Below, one piece after another: positions 26,620 through 34,909 of a stretch of DNA of 64,000 bases. Each line of letters starts with the position of its first letter. The first letter of the stretch is position 1. This stretch comes from Silvimonas soli. GTDB lineage: Bacteria > Pseudomonadota > Gammaproteobacteria > Burkholderiales > Chitinibacteraceae. Location of the stretch: NCBI RefSeq assembly GCF_030035605.1, contig NZ_CP106736.1:3224001-3288000 (forward strand). The letters run 5' to 3'. A model generated the notes under the pieces. It searched no databases, had not been told where the DNA came from, and worked only from the letters and a program-made list of their open reading frames with translations. The position numbers and the translations under genes were made by a program.

Positions 26620-27684
26620 ATGGATATTACTGTTGCTGTCGACGCTATGGGCGGTGACCATGGCACGCACGTCACTGTGCCCGCGGTGCTCCGGTTCCTG
26701 GACGATCACCCGGATGTGAACGTGGTGCTGGTTGGTGTTGCCGATGCCATTGAGGCCGAACTGAAAGTTCGCCGCCGTACGGTGGGCCCGCGCTTGCGCA
26801 TCCAGGCCGCCACGGAAGTGGTCACCATGGACGAATCTCCGCAATCGGCATTGAAGAACAAGAAAGATTCTTCCATGCGGGTAGCGATTAATCTGGTGAA
26901 ATCCGGTGGTGCCAATGCCTGTGTTTCGGCAGGCAATACTGGCGCGCTGATGGCTACCGCACGCTTTGTGCTCAAGACGATCAAAGGTATTGATCGCCCG
27001 GCCATTGCCAAAATGCTGCCTACGCGCAAAAACACCTACACCTGTGTGCTGGATTTGGGGGCGAACGTTGATTGCACCCCGCAGCACCTGGTTCAGTTCG
27101 CCATTATGGGCGCGATGCTGGTTGAAGCCACGCGCCAGAAAGGGCGCCCGTTGGTTGGGTTGCTCAATATTGGTGAAGAAGAAATCAAAGGCAACGAGGT
27201 GGTCAAAGAGGCCGCCGAGCTGTTACGCCGTTCCAACCTGAATTTTCACGGTAATGTGGAAGGCAACGATATTTACACTGGTGCGGTCGACGTTATTGTC
27301 TGCGACGGCTTCACCGGTAATGTGGCACTGAAAACATCGGAAGGTCTGGCCAAGATGATCGCCGAGCAGCTGCGCGAAGAATTCTTGCGTAACTGGTGGT
27401 CTCGTTTGCTGGCCGGACTGGCATGGCCGGTCTTGTCCCGCTTCAAAAAACGCGTTGATCCACGTCGTTATAACGGCGCATCGCTGCTGGGTTTAAATGG
27501 CATTGTGGTAAAAAGCCATGGCGGCGCTGATCGTATGGCGTTCTACTGGGCGCTATCTCAGGCCGTGGAAGAAGCCCGTGCCGGTGTGACGCAACGCATT
27601 GCTGAACAAGTACAGCAAGAGCTTGAATTGCTGGCTGCGCGGCCCGACGTGTCGGAAGTGATTCCAGATGCGCCCGCTGCCTGA
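26620..27684 (+). CDS. plsX: Phosphate acyltransferase PlsX
   Basis: Makes acyl-phosphate from acyl-ACP for phospholipid synthesis at the inner membrane. It has 354 residues, the usual length. The opening ITVAVDAMGGDHG, ACVSAGNTGALMA, and the DGFTGNVALKTSEG stretch are hallmarks. It is followed 42 bases later by fabH. Confidence 0.97.
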   Translation: MDITVAVDAMGGDHGTHVTVPAVLRFLDDHPDVNVVLVGVADAIEAELKVRRRTVGPRLRIQAATEVVTMDESPQSALKNKKDSSMRVAINLVKSGGANACVSAGNTGALMATARFVLKTIKGIDRPAIAKMLPTRKNTYTCVLDLGANVDCTPQHLVQFAIMGAMLVEATRQKGRPLVGLLNIGEEEIKGNEVVKEAAELLRRSNLNFHGNVEGNDIYTGAVDVIVCDGFTGNVALKTSEGLAKMIAEQLREEFLRNWWSRLLAGLAWPVLSRFKKRVDPRRYNGASLLGLNGIVVKSHGGADRMAFYWALSQAVEEARAGVTQRIAEQVQQELELLAARPDVSEVIPDAPAA

Positions 27685-27726
27685 TCGACGCTAGCAGCCA
27701 ATATGCACTTGCCAGGAGAAAAACTC

Positions 27727-28683
27727 ATGTATTCGCGCATTGCCGGCACAGGCTCATACCTGCCGGCCAAAACGCTGACCAATCACGAACTGGCGCAAAA
27801 AGTTGAGACCAGCGATGAATGGATTGTTTCGCGCACCGGTATTCGCGAACGTCGCATTGCTGCAGAAGGCGAGACTACCTCTGACTTGGCACTCAAAGCG
27901 GTAGAACGCGCGCTTGAAGCGGCTGGTGTGACGCGGGAAGAAGTCGATCTGCTGATCGTCGCTACCACCACGCCAGACAGCGTGTTTCCGTCGACTGCAT
28001 GTATTTTGCAAGACAAGCTGGGCGTGCACGGCTTTCCCGCATTTGATGTTCAGGCGGTTTGTTCCGGCTTCATTTACGCGCTGGCCACTGCCGACAAGTT
28101 TGTGCAGACGGGCGCTGCCAAGTGCGCCGTAGTTGTTGGCGCAGAAACGCTCTCGAATATCGTTGACTGGAATGATCGCGGCACCTGCATCCTGTTTGGC
28201 GATGGCGCCGGTGCGGTTGTGCTCCAGGCCAGCGAAGAACCCGGTATTTTGCAGACCAAACTCAAGGCGGACGGTCGTTATCGTTCGATCCTGAAAACCG
28301 ACGCGCGGATGCAGCAGGGACAGATCGCTGGTAATCCATATATTTATATGGAAGGCAATGCGGTGTTCAAATTTGCTGTGCGTGCACTGGCTGATATCGC
28401 TCATGAAACGCTCGAAGCCGCTGGCATGCAGGCCACAGATATAGATTGGCTGGTGCCGCATCAAGCCAACCTGCGCATTATCGAATCCACCGCCAAGCAT
28501 CTGCACCTGTCGATGGATCAGGTCATTGTGACGGTAGAACGCCATGGCAACACCTCGGCGGCATCGATTCCGCTGGCGCTGGATGAAGGTATCCGCTCCG
28601 GATCGATCAAGCGAGGACAGACGCTGATGCTCGAAGGCATCGGCGGCGGTTTTGCCTGGGGCTCCGCGCTGATCAAGTACTAA
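27727..28683 (+). CDS. fabH: Beta-ketoacyl-ACP synthase III
   Basis: Condenses acetyl-CoA with malonyl-ACP to start fatty-acid synthesis. It is a 318-residue protein with the Cys-His-Asn triad: Cys near residue 112 (QAVCSGFIYA), His in VPHQANLRI and Asn in HGNTSAASIP. I chose the ATG at 27727, with AGGAG 9 bases upstream. An intrinsic terminator follows it, separating it from fabD. Confidence 0.96.
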   Translation: MYSRIAGTGSYLPAKTLTNHELAQKVETSDEWIVSRTGIRERRIAAEGETTSDLALKAVERALEAAGVTREEVDLLIVATTTPDSVFPSTACILQDKLGVHGFPAFDVQAVCSGFIYALATADKFVQTGAAKCAVVVGAETLSNIVDWNDRGTCILFGDGAGAVVLQASEEPGILQTKLKADGRYRSILKTDARMQQGQIAGNPYIYMEGNAVFKFAVRALADIAHETLEAAGMQATDIDWLVPHQANLRIIESTAKHLHLSMDQVIVTVERHGNTSAASIPLALDEGIRSGSIKRGQTLMLEGIGGGFAWGSALIKY

Positions 28684-28686
28684 GCA

Positions 28687-28716
28687 AAACGGCGCAAAAT
28701 GCGCCGTTTGTTTTTT
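28687..28716 (+). terminator. Intrinsic terminator between fabH and fabD
   Basis: AAACGGCGCA at 28687-28696 pairs with TGCGCCGTTT at 28700-28709, followed by GTTTTTT. It lies inside the fab cluster, so downstream genes rely on readthrough or on their own promoters. Confidence 0.85.
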
Positions 28717-28783
28717 CAAACGCTCATTTGAATTAGTCAGGCCAAGCCGCCGCAATCCGGGGCCTGAAGCAAGGAGAACTCGT

Positions 28784-29710
28784 ATGAAGCTGGCATTTGT
28801 ATTCCCTGGCCAGGGCTCGCAAGCCGTGGGCATGATGAACGCCTGGGCCGATGTTCCGGTCGTGAAAGCCACTTTTGATGAAGCGTCTGGCATATTGGGC
28901 CAGGATCTCTGGCAAATGGTTGTTGATGGCCCGGCTGAAACGCTGAATGCCACCATTAATACCCAGCCGGTCATGCTGACCGCTGGCGTGGCCGTGTGGC
29001 GCGCGTGGCTGGCATCAGGTGGCCGCGTGCCGGACGTGCTGGCTGGCCATAGCTTGGGTGAATACTCGGCGCTGGTTGCTGCTGAAGCAATTTCGTTTGG
29101 CGATGCCCTGCAACTGGTGCGTTTGCGCGCCGAAGCCATGCAGGCCGCTGTGCCAGCAGGTGAGGGCGCCATGGCTGCCGTACTGGGGCTGGATGATGCC
29201 GCGATCATTGAAGCTTGCGCCGAAGCAGCGCAAGGTGACGTGGTGCAGGCCGTCAACTTCAATTCCCCAGGCCAGGTAGTAATCGCCGGTTCGAAGGCTG
29301 CGGTTGAACGCGCATGTGAGGTCTGCAAGGCCAAGGGCGCCAAACGCGCCATGTTGCTGCCGGTTTCGGTGCCTTCGCATTGCGATCTGATGCAACCTGC
29401 AGCAGAACAACTCAAAGCCAGGCTCAATACGCTGGCTTTGGCAACACCAAAAATTCCAGTCATCCACAATGCTGATGTAACGTCATACTCCGATATTGCG
29501 CAGATCAAAGATGCGTTGGTTCGGCAGTTGTACAAACCGGTGCGTTGGGTTGAGACTGTCCAGTCCATGTCGGCAGATGGCGTCACGGTGTTTGCCGAAT
29601 GTGGTCCAGGCAAGGTGCTGGCAGGTCTTGGCAAGCGGATTGCCAGCGATGGTCAGCAATTTGCGCTGACCGATCCGGCTGCGTTCGACGCACTGCGCAC
29701 TGCGCTATAA
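28784..29710 (+). CDS. fabD: Malonyl-CoA:ACP transacylase
   Basis: Moves malonyl groups from CoA to ACP. It has 308 residues. FPGQGSQAVGM at the start, the nucleophile Ser in GHSLGEYSAL near residue 91, and the catalytic His in PVSVPSHCDLM are present. AAGGAG lies 8 bases before the ATG. It is downstream of an intrinsic terminator. Confidence 0.96.
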   Translation: MKLAFVFPGQGSQAVGMMNAWADVPVVKATFDEASGILGQDLWQMVVDGPAETLNATINTQPVMLTAGVAVWRAWLASGGRVPDVLAGHSLGEYSALVAAEAISFGDALQLVRLRAEAMQAAVPAGEGAMAAVLGLDDAAIIEACAEAAQGDVVQAVNFNSPGQVVIAGSKAAVERACEVCKAKGAKRAMLLPVSVPSHCDLMQPAAEQLKARLNTLALATPKIPVIHNADVTSYSDIAQIKDALVRQLYKPVRWVETVQSMSADGVTVFAECGPGKVLAGLGKRIASDGQQFALTDPAAFDALRTAL

Positions 29711-29753
29711 ATTACAAAGAATTCAAAGAAAACGAATCAGGAAGGGCCCAATC

Positions 29754-30497
29754 ATGAGTCTGGAAGGCAAAATTGCACTGGTAACCGGCGCTTCGCGCGG
29801 GATCGGCAAGGCGATTGCACTGGAACTGGCACAGCAAGGTGCTACGGTGCTGGGTACTGCAACATCAGATAGCGGCGCAGAAGCGATTACCGCATATCTG
29901 AAAGAAGCCGGTGCCAAAGGTCAGGGCTTGCGTTTGCAGGTGACAGAAGACGGCGCGTGCGAGGCATTGGTATCGCAAATCGAAAAAGAATTTGGCGCAA
30001 TTACAATCCTGGTCAACAATGCGGGCATTACTCGCGATAACCTGTTGATGCGCATGAAGGATGACGAGTGGGATGCCATCATGGCAACCAACTTGAAGCC
30101 GGTATATCAGCTTTCAAAAGCCGTTATTCGTGGCATGATGAAGGCGCGCTGGGGTCGTATTGTAAATATCGCTTCGGTAGTCGGTGCCACGGGTAACCCG
30201 GGGCAGACCAACTACTCGGCGGCCAAAGCGGCGTTGTTTGGCTTTACCAAATCGCTGGCGCGCGAGATCGGCAGCCGCGGTGTAACCGTCAATGCGGTGG
30301 CGCCGGGGTTTATCGATACAGACATGACCAAGGTTTTGCCGGAAGAACAAAAGGCAAAACTGGTAGAAAGCATTGCTCTGGGTCGCTTGGGTGATCCCCA
30401 GGATATCGCAGATGCTGTAGCATTCCTTGCCAGCGACAAAGCTGGCTACGTCACGGGCAATACACTGCACGTGAACGGCGGGATGTACATGAATTGA
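29754..30497 (+). CDS. fabG: 3-oxoacyl-ACP reductase
   Basis: NADPH-dependent reduction of 3-ketoacyl-ACP in the elongation cycle. It is a 247-residue short-chain dehydrogenase. The TGASRGIGKA cofactor motif, NNAG (VNNAGITRDN), Ser in NIASVVG and YSAAKAAL give the Ser-Tyr-Lys set. It ends in HVNGGMYMN. It lies 43 bases after fabD. Confidence 0.97.
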   Translation: MSLEGKIALVTGASRGIGKAIALELAQQGATVLGTATSDSGAEAITAYLKEAGAKGQGLRLQVTEDGACEALVSQIEKEFGAITILVNNAGITRDNLLMRMKDDEWDAIMATNLKPVYQLSKAVIRGMMKARWGRIVNIASVVGATGNPGQTNYSAAKAALFGFTKSLAREIGSRGVTVNAVAPGFIDTDMTKVLPEEQKAKLVESIALGRLGDPQDIADAVAFLASDKAGYVTGNTLHVNGGMYMN

Positions 30498-30596
30498 TTC
30501 TTGCCGGAGCGCATCGGTTTGACGTGCGATCCGGAGAATATAAGTAGTTTTCAACCGTATAGCGTGTGCATTTTCATCAAATACCTCCGGATGCGC

Positions 30597-30624
30597 TTGG
30601 CGTAGCCCGTTTTTTTGGTAGAAT
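30597..30624 (+). promoter_or_regulatory. Candidate promoter of acpP
   Basis: TTGGCG at 30597-30602, a 16-base spacer, then TAGAAT at 30619-30624. It lies between fabG and acpP and would let acpP be made at the high level it needs. Confidence 0.55.
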
Positions 30625-30667
30625 GCGGACGCTTTTTTCCGAATCTTAGAAAGGCTTGGCTAAACCC

Positions 30668-30907
30668 ATGGAAAACATCGAACAGCGCGTGAAGAAAATC
30701 GTTGCTGAGCAACTTGGCGTACCGGAAACCGACGTCAAAATCGAATCGTCCTTCGTGAACGATCTCGGCGCCGACTCCCTCGACACCGTTGAGCTGGTGA
30801 TGGCACTCGAAGAAGAATTCGAATGCGAGATCCCGGACGAAGAAGCTGAGAAGATCACCACTGTTCAGCAAGCGATTGACTACGTCAGCGCCCACCTGAG
30901 CAAGTAA
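30668..30907 (+). CDS. acpP: Acyl carrier protein
   Basis: A 79-residue acidic carrier of growing acyl chains. The phosphopantetheine Ser is in GADSLDTVEL, at residue 37. I chose the ATG at 30668 (MENIEQRVKKI), which matches the normal ACP start; a TTG 12 bases upstream is possible but unlikely. AGAAAGG lies somewhat far, 13 bases upstream. It has a candidate promoter of its own. Confidence 0.97.
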   Translation: MENIEQRVKKIVAEQLGVPETDVKIESSFVNDLGADSLDTVELVMALEEEFECEIPDEEAEKITTVQQAIDYVSAHLSK

Positions 30908-31108
30908 TCGTTCCGATTCGTCTCCGCAGCCGCTTTGGTGGTTGTGGTTAGAGCGGTGCGCAAGACCAACGCCTGCGTCAATGCTTTTCGACCTGTCTTT
31001 AAAGGTTCAGCCTGTGCGGACCATTAGAAACAAACGAAATGTATCGATCGCGGGCGCTGCGCCATTGCCGCCGCTCTTGTTACATCCGGTTCACTCTCGG
31101 AGATTACC

Positions 31109-32350
31109 GTGTCCAAACGTAGAGTAGTCGTTACCGGTCTCGGTCATGTGTCGCCTGTGGGCAACGACGTGGCAACGGGCTGGGCGAATCTTCTCGCCGG
31201 CAAGTCCGGCATCGGCAAGATCACCCGTTTTGATGCAAGCGAGTACGCTTGCCAGATCGCCGGTGAAGTCAAAGAATTCGATATCGGCCAGTATATTTCG
31301 GCTAAAGATGCCCGCCGGATGGATTTGTTCATCCACTTTGGTATCGCAGCCGCTTTCCAGGCCATTGCCGACTCCGGCATTGAAGACTTGGCTGGTCTGG
31401 ATAAAACCCGCGTCGGCGTGAACATCGGCTCCGGTATTGGCGGTTTGCCGCTGATTGAAGAAACCGGTGCAACCTTGCTGGCCGGTGGCCCCCGCAAGAT
31501 TGGCCCGTTCTTCATTCCCGGTTCGCTGGTTAACCTGATTGCCGGTCATGTCTCGATCTACAAAGGCTTTCAAGGCCCGACCTACGGTATCGTTTCGGCA
31601 TGTACCACTGGCGCGCATTGTATTGGCGACGCTGCCCGCATGATCCAGTACGGCGATGCCGACGTCATGGTGGCTGGCGGTGCTGAAGGCGCGGTAACCG
31701 GTCTGGGTATTGGTGGCTTTGCTGCGATGAAAGCGTTGTCGACCCGCAATGACGATCCGGCTACCTCGTCTCGTCCGTGGGACAAGGGCCGTGATGGCTT
31801 TGTCATGGGTGAGGGCGCTGGTGTACTGGTGCTGGAAGAGTACGATCACGCGGTCAAACGCGGCGCGAAGATCTACGCCGAGCTGGTTGGTTTCGGCATG
31901 AGTTCCGATGCGCACCACATCACCGCACCGAGCGCAGAAGGCCCGGCGCGTGGCGTGACCAATGCGTTGCGTGATGCCAGGATCAATCTGGATGAAGTCG
32001 ATTATGTGAATGCACATGGCACGTCGACTCCGCTGGGTGATGCCAACGAAACCCAGGCGCTCAAGATGGCGTTTGGCGATCACGCTGCCAAACTGGCTGT
32101 TAACTCGACTAAATCCATGACCGGCCACTTGTTGGGCGGCGCGGGTGGTGTTGAGGCTGTGTATTCGGTCCTGGCACTGCATCACCAGATTTCGCCACCG
32201 ACCATCAACCTGTTCGATCAGGATTTTGAAGCCGGTTGCGATCTGGATTACGTGGCCAACACCGCACGCGAAATGAATATCCGCGTGGCTATTTCCAACT
32301 CGTTTGGTTTTGGTGGCACCAATGGCACGCTGGTATTCAAGCGCGTGTAA
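31109..32350 (+). CDS. fabF: Beta-ketoacyl-ACP synthase II
   Basis: Elongating condensing enzyme. It has 413 residues and starts at GTG with CGGAG 6 bases upstream. The triad is Cys in SACTTGAHC (about residue 163), His in NAHGTSTPLGD and His in MTGHLLGGAGG. It starts 201 bases after acpP, a gap in which I see nothing. A terminator closes the cluster. Confidence 0.96.
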   Translation: MSKRRVVVTGLGHVSPVGNDVATGWANLLAGKSGIGKITRFDASEYACQIAGEVKEFDIGQYISAKDARRMDLFIHFGIAAAFQAIADSGIEDLAGLDKTRVGVNIGSGIGGLPLIEETGATLLAGGPRKIGPFFIPGSLVNLIAGHVSIYKGFQGPTYGIVSACTTGAHCIGDAARMIQYGDADVMVAGGAEGAVTGLGIGGFAAMKALSTRNDDPATSSRPWDKGRDGFVMGEGAGVLVLEEYDHAVKRGAKIYAELVGFGMSSDAHHITAPSAEGPARGVTNALRDARINLDEVDYVNAHGTSTPLGDANETQALKMAFGDHAAKLAVNSTKSMTGHLLGGAGGVEAVYSVLALHHQISPPTINLFDQDFEAGCDLDYVANTAREMNIRVAISNSFGFGGTNGTLVFKRV

Positions 32351-32369
32351 TTGAGTGATCACTCCGAAG

Positions 32370-32402
32370 AAGGGCTGCGTTGATGCAGCCCTTTTTTCTT
32401 TT
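32370..32402 (+). terminator. Intrinsic terminator of fabF
   Basis: AAGGGCTGC at 32370-32378 pairs with GCAGCCCTT at 32385-32393, then TTTTCTTTT. Confidence 0.9.
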
Positions 32403-32482
32403 CAGCGACATCTCTGTGTAGCCCCGCGATGCCGTGGCGGGGTATTCCGTTGGGATGGCGTTCTGCCTGATAAAATGCCGTC

Positions 32483-33784
32483 ATGACTTCTCCCGTATTC
32501 CATATCCGCCCTTTGTTGCAGCCGGTTGATCTGGCTCAGTGGCATGCCGCCGCGCCAGCCAGCTTTCCTATGTTGCTGCAATCAAGCGGCGCAACGGGTT
32601 GGGATGTCTTGCTGGCGTTACCGCAGACATCGCGTATGTACCGGCAGGCGGATGCTGCCCAGTTTCTGGATGATCTGGCGGCATTGCCATGCAATCTGCC
32701 GGACGTTGCCGCGCTGCCTTTTATCGGCGGCTGGGGCGTGTATGCGGCGTACGAATTGCTGCATCAGTTCGAACCAACCGTGCCCACGCGTGATACCGCC
32801 GATGTGCCCGTGGCTGCACTGTGGCGTTGTCCCGCCGCCGTCTTGCATCACCGCGACGAGCAACGATGGCTGTTGGTGGCCGAGTCGGTCGAACTGATCG
32901 ATGAACTGGAACGGCAGATTGCCACTTTACCTGGCTACGCTACGAAGCCGGTTGCCGTGGCAAGCGTAGCCGAAGATGATCCGCAAGCGTTTCTGGATGG
33001 CGTGCTGGCCAGCAAGCGTTACGTATACGAAGGCGACGTGTTTCAGGTCAACTTGTCCCGCGCCTGGGATATCACGCTGGCCAGTGGCTCGGCCAGCGAT
33101 GTCTACGCCCAATTGCGTCGCGCCAACCCGGCACCGTTTTCAGCGATTTGCCATCTGGGTGATTACGACATCATCAGTTCGTCGCCGGAACGGCTGGTCA
33201 AAGTACGCGAGCAGATTGTAGAAACCCGGCCCATTGCCGGTACCCATCCACGCTCAACCGATCCGCAAGAAGATGCGCGTCTGAAAGAACAACTGCTGGC
33301 GACTGTCAAAGAGCGGGCCGAACACATCATGCTGGTGGACCTGGAGCGCAACGATCTGGGGCGCATTGCCAAGCCAGGCACGGTGCAGGTCGATGAATTG
33401 ATGGCTGTCGCCAGTTATGCCTACGTGCATCACATTGAATCCAACGTGCGTGGGGAATTACAAGATGGCGTGAATCCCGCGCAAGTGCTGCGGGCGTTGT
33501 TTCCCGGCGGCACCATCACCGGCTGCCCCAAAGTGCGCTGTATGCAGATTATTCGTGAGCTTGAACAGCGGCCACGTCACGCTTATACCGGTAGCCTCGG
33601 CTATATCAGCAATGATGGCAGCATGGATTTGAATATCCTGATCCGGACCTTTTTAATGCATGACGACAATCTGTATTTTCGGGCTGGCGCGGGTATCGTG
33701 GCGGATTCAGAGCCCGAGCGTGAGCTGCAGGAAACCCGCCATAAAGCGCGCGGCTTGTTGCGGGCGCTGGGGCTCGATCAATAA
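32483..33784 (+). CDS. pabB: Aminodeoxychorismate synthase component I
   Basis: Makes 4-amino-4-deoxychorismate from chorismate for folate synthesis. It is a 433-residue member of the anthranilate-synthase/PabB family. GDVFQVNLSRAW, SSSPERLVKV, the MLVDLERNDLGR stretch and FPGGTITGCPK are hallmarks. The motif near residues 250-257 reads PIAGTHPR, with Ala where E. coli PabB has the catalytic Lys (PIKGT). The next gene is pabC, which favours PabB over TrpE. No ribosome site is visible, and TAAAAT sits 7-12 bases before the ATG, so the message may be leaderless. Confidence 0.9.
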   Translation: MTSPVFHIRPLLQPVDLAQWHAAAPASFPMLLQSSGATGWDVLLALPQTSRMYRQADAAQFLDDLAALPCNLPDVAALPFIGGWGVYAAYELLHQFEPTVPTRDTADVPVAALWRCPAAVLHHRDEQRWLLVAESVELIDELERQIATLPGYATKPVAVASVAEDDPQAFLDGVLASKRYVYEGDVFQVNLSRAWDITLASGSASDVYAQLRRANPAPFSAICHLGDYDIISSSPERLVKVREQIVETRPIAGTHPRSTDPQEDARLKEQLLATVKERAEHIMLVDLERNDLGRIAKPGTVQVDELMAVASYAYVHHIESNVRGELQDGVNPAQVLRALFPGGTITGCPKVRCMQIIRELEQRPRHAYTGSLGYISNDGSMDLNILIRTFLMHDDNLYFRAGAGIVADSEPERELQETRHKARGLLRALGLDQ

Positions 33785-33853
33785 CCCGCACTATTTCGGT
33801 AGTGGCACGTTTGCCACCCGAGCAATCAGCCAGCGAAACAACCGGGAGCCAGC

Positions 33854-34681
33854 ATGACGATGAGACTGATTAACGGTGTCCCCGCCGAGCGGCTGAATGT
33901 GGCGGATCGGGCTTTTCAGTTTGGCGACGGCGTATTCAGAACGCTGTTTCTGAAAGATGGCGTAATTCCCTTTCTGGGGCGCCATCTGACAAAGCTGCGC
34001 GCCGATGCCCATGCGCTGGATATCCCCGCCCCGGATGACGAACTCTGGTTAGCGGATATTCGTGCCTGCGACGTGACTGAGGCGACTTTCAAGCTGATCC
34101 TCACTCGTGGCGAAACGCCGCGTGGTTATGCCTACCCCGCTGATTTGGCTCCCAATCGCCTGGTGCAATGTACTCCCCCACCAGTGCCAAGGCGCTTTGG
34201 TGAGTCTGGCGCCACGGTCCGGCTTTGCGAAACACCTGCAGGCTGGCAACCGCGCCTTGCCGGTATCAAGCATTTGAATCGGCTGGAGAATGTTCTTGCA
34301 CGAGCCGAGTGGCAAGACCCGGACATTTTTGAGGGCTTGTTGCTGGATCGGGATGGTTGCGTGCTGGAAGGCACCATGACCAATCTGCTGATGCTCGAAG
34401 CAGGGCGACTGGTGACCCCATTGCTGGAGAGCGGTGGTGTGGCGGGGGTGATGCGTCAGGTCGCACTGGAGGCCGCGCAAGCGCTGGGCTGGTCCTCGGC
34501 GCAGGAACGGATTGCGCTGCCACGCTTGCTGGCGGCTGAGCGGGTCTGGCTGTGCAACAGTCTGATTGGTGTGGTGCCGGTGGGCACGCTGGAGCAAGCT
34601 AGATGGGAGGCGCACCCGGCGGATGAAGTCCTCACTCAGGCCATTGCGCAGATGGCCAGTCAGGAAAGTATCCCGCTGTGA
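33854..34681 (+). CDS. pabC: Aminodeoxychorismate lyase
   Basis: PLP enzyme releasing pyruvate from aminodeoxychorismate to give 4-aminobenzoate. It has 275 residues of the class IV aminotransferase fold. DRAFQFGDGVFRTL is the family start; the PLP Lys is in GIKHLNRLENVLAR near residue 139; and VLEGTMTNLLML follows. GGGAG lies 6 bases before the first ATG; a second ATG two codons on is possible. It forms an operon with pabB, 69 bases after it. Confidence 0.94.
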   Translation: MTMRLINGVPAERLNVADRAFQFGDGVFRTLFLKDGVIPFLGRHLTKLRADAHALDIPAPDDELWLADIRACDVTEATFKLILTRGETPRGYAYPADLAPNRLVQCTPPPVPRRFGESGATVRLCETPAGWQPRLAGIKHLNRLENVLARAEWQDPDIFEGLLLDRDGCVLEGTMTNLLMLEAGRLVTPLLESGGVAGVMRQVALEAAQALGWSSAQERIALPRLLAAERVWLCNSLIGVVPVGTLEQARWEAHPADEVLTQAIAQMASQESIPL

Positions 34682-34909
34682 AGGCCGGGCAACGCACCTT
34701 GGTCCGTTGCCTTTCTCTCTGCCCGCGTCATGGCCTGAAAGGGCTGTGATTGGGTATTCAAACGCGATATCCGTCTATCTTATTCAGCCCTGACCGACCG
34801 TAGCCTGCTCTATGAAAGAAGTCGGTGATCCGGGCTGCCGCGGCGTTTTCTGATTTCAAGCTAAATAATACTCGACCCGGAAAGTTGTCGATTTGTGCGA
34901 GGTTGAGGG

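Noticed and set aside
27754..29634. 626-codon open frame antisense to fabH-fabD
   Set aside because: It crosses the fabH terminator and two firmly assigned genes; no motifs.
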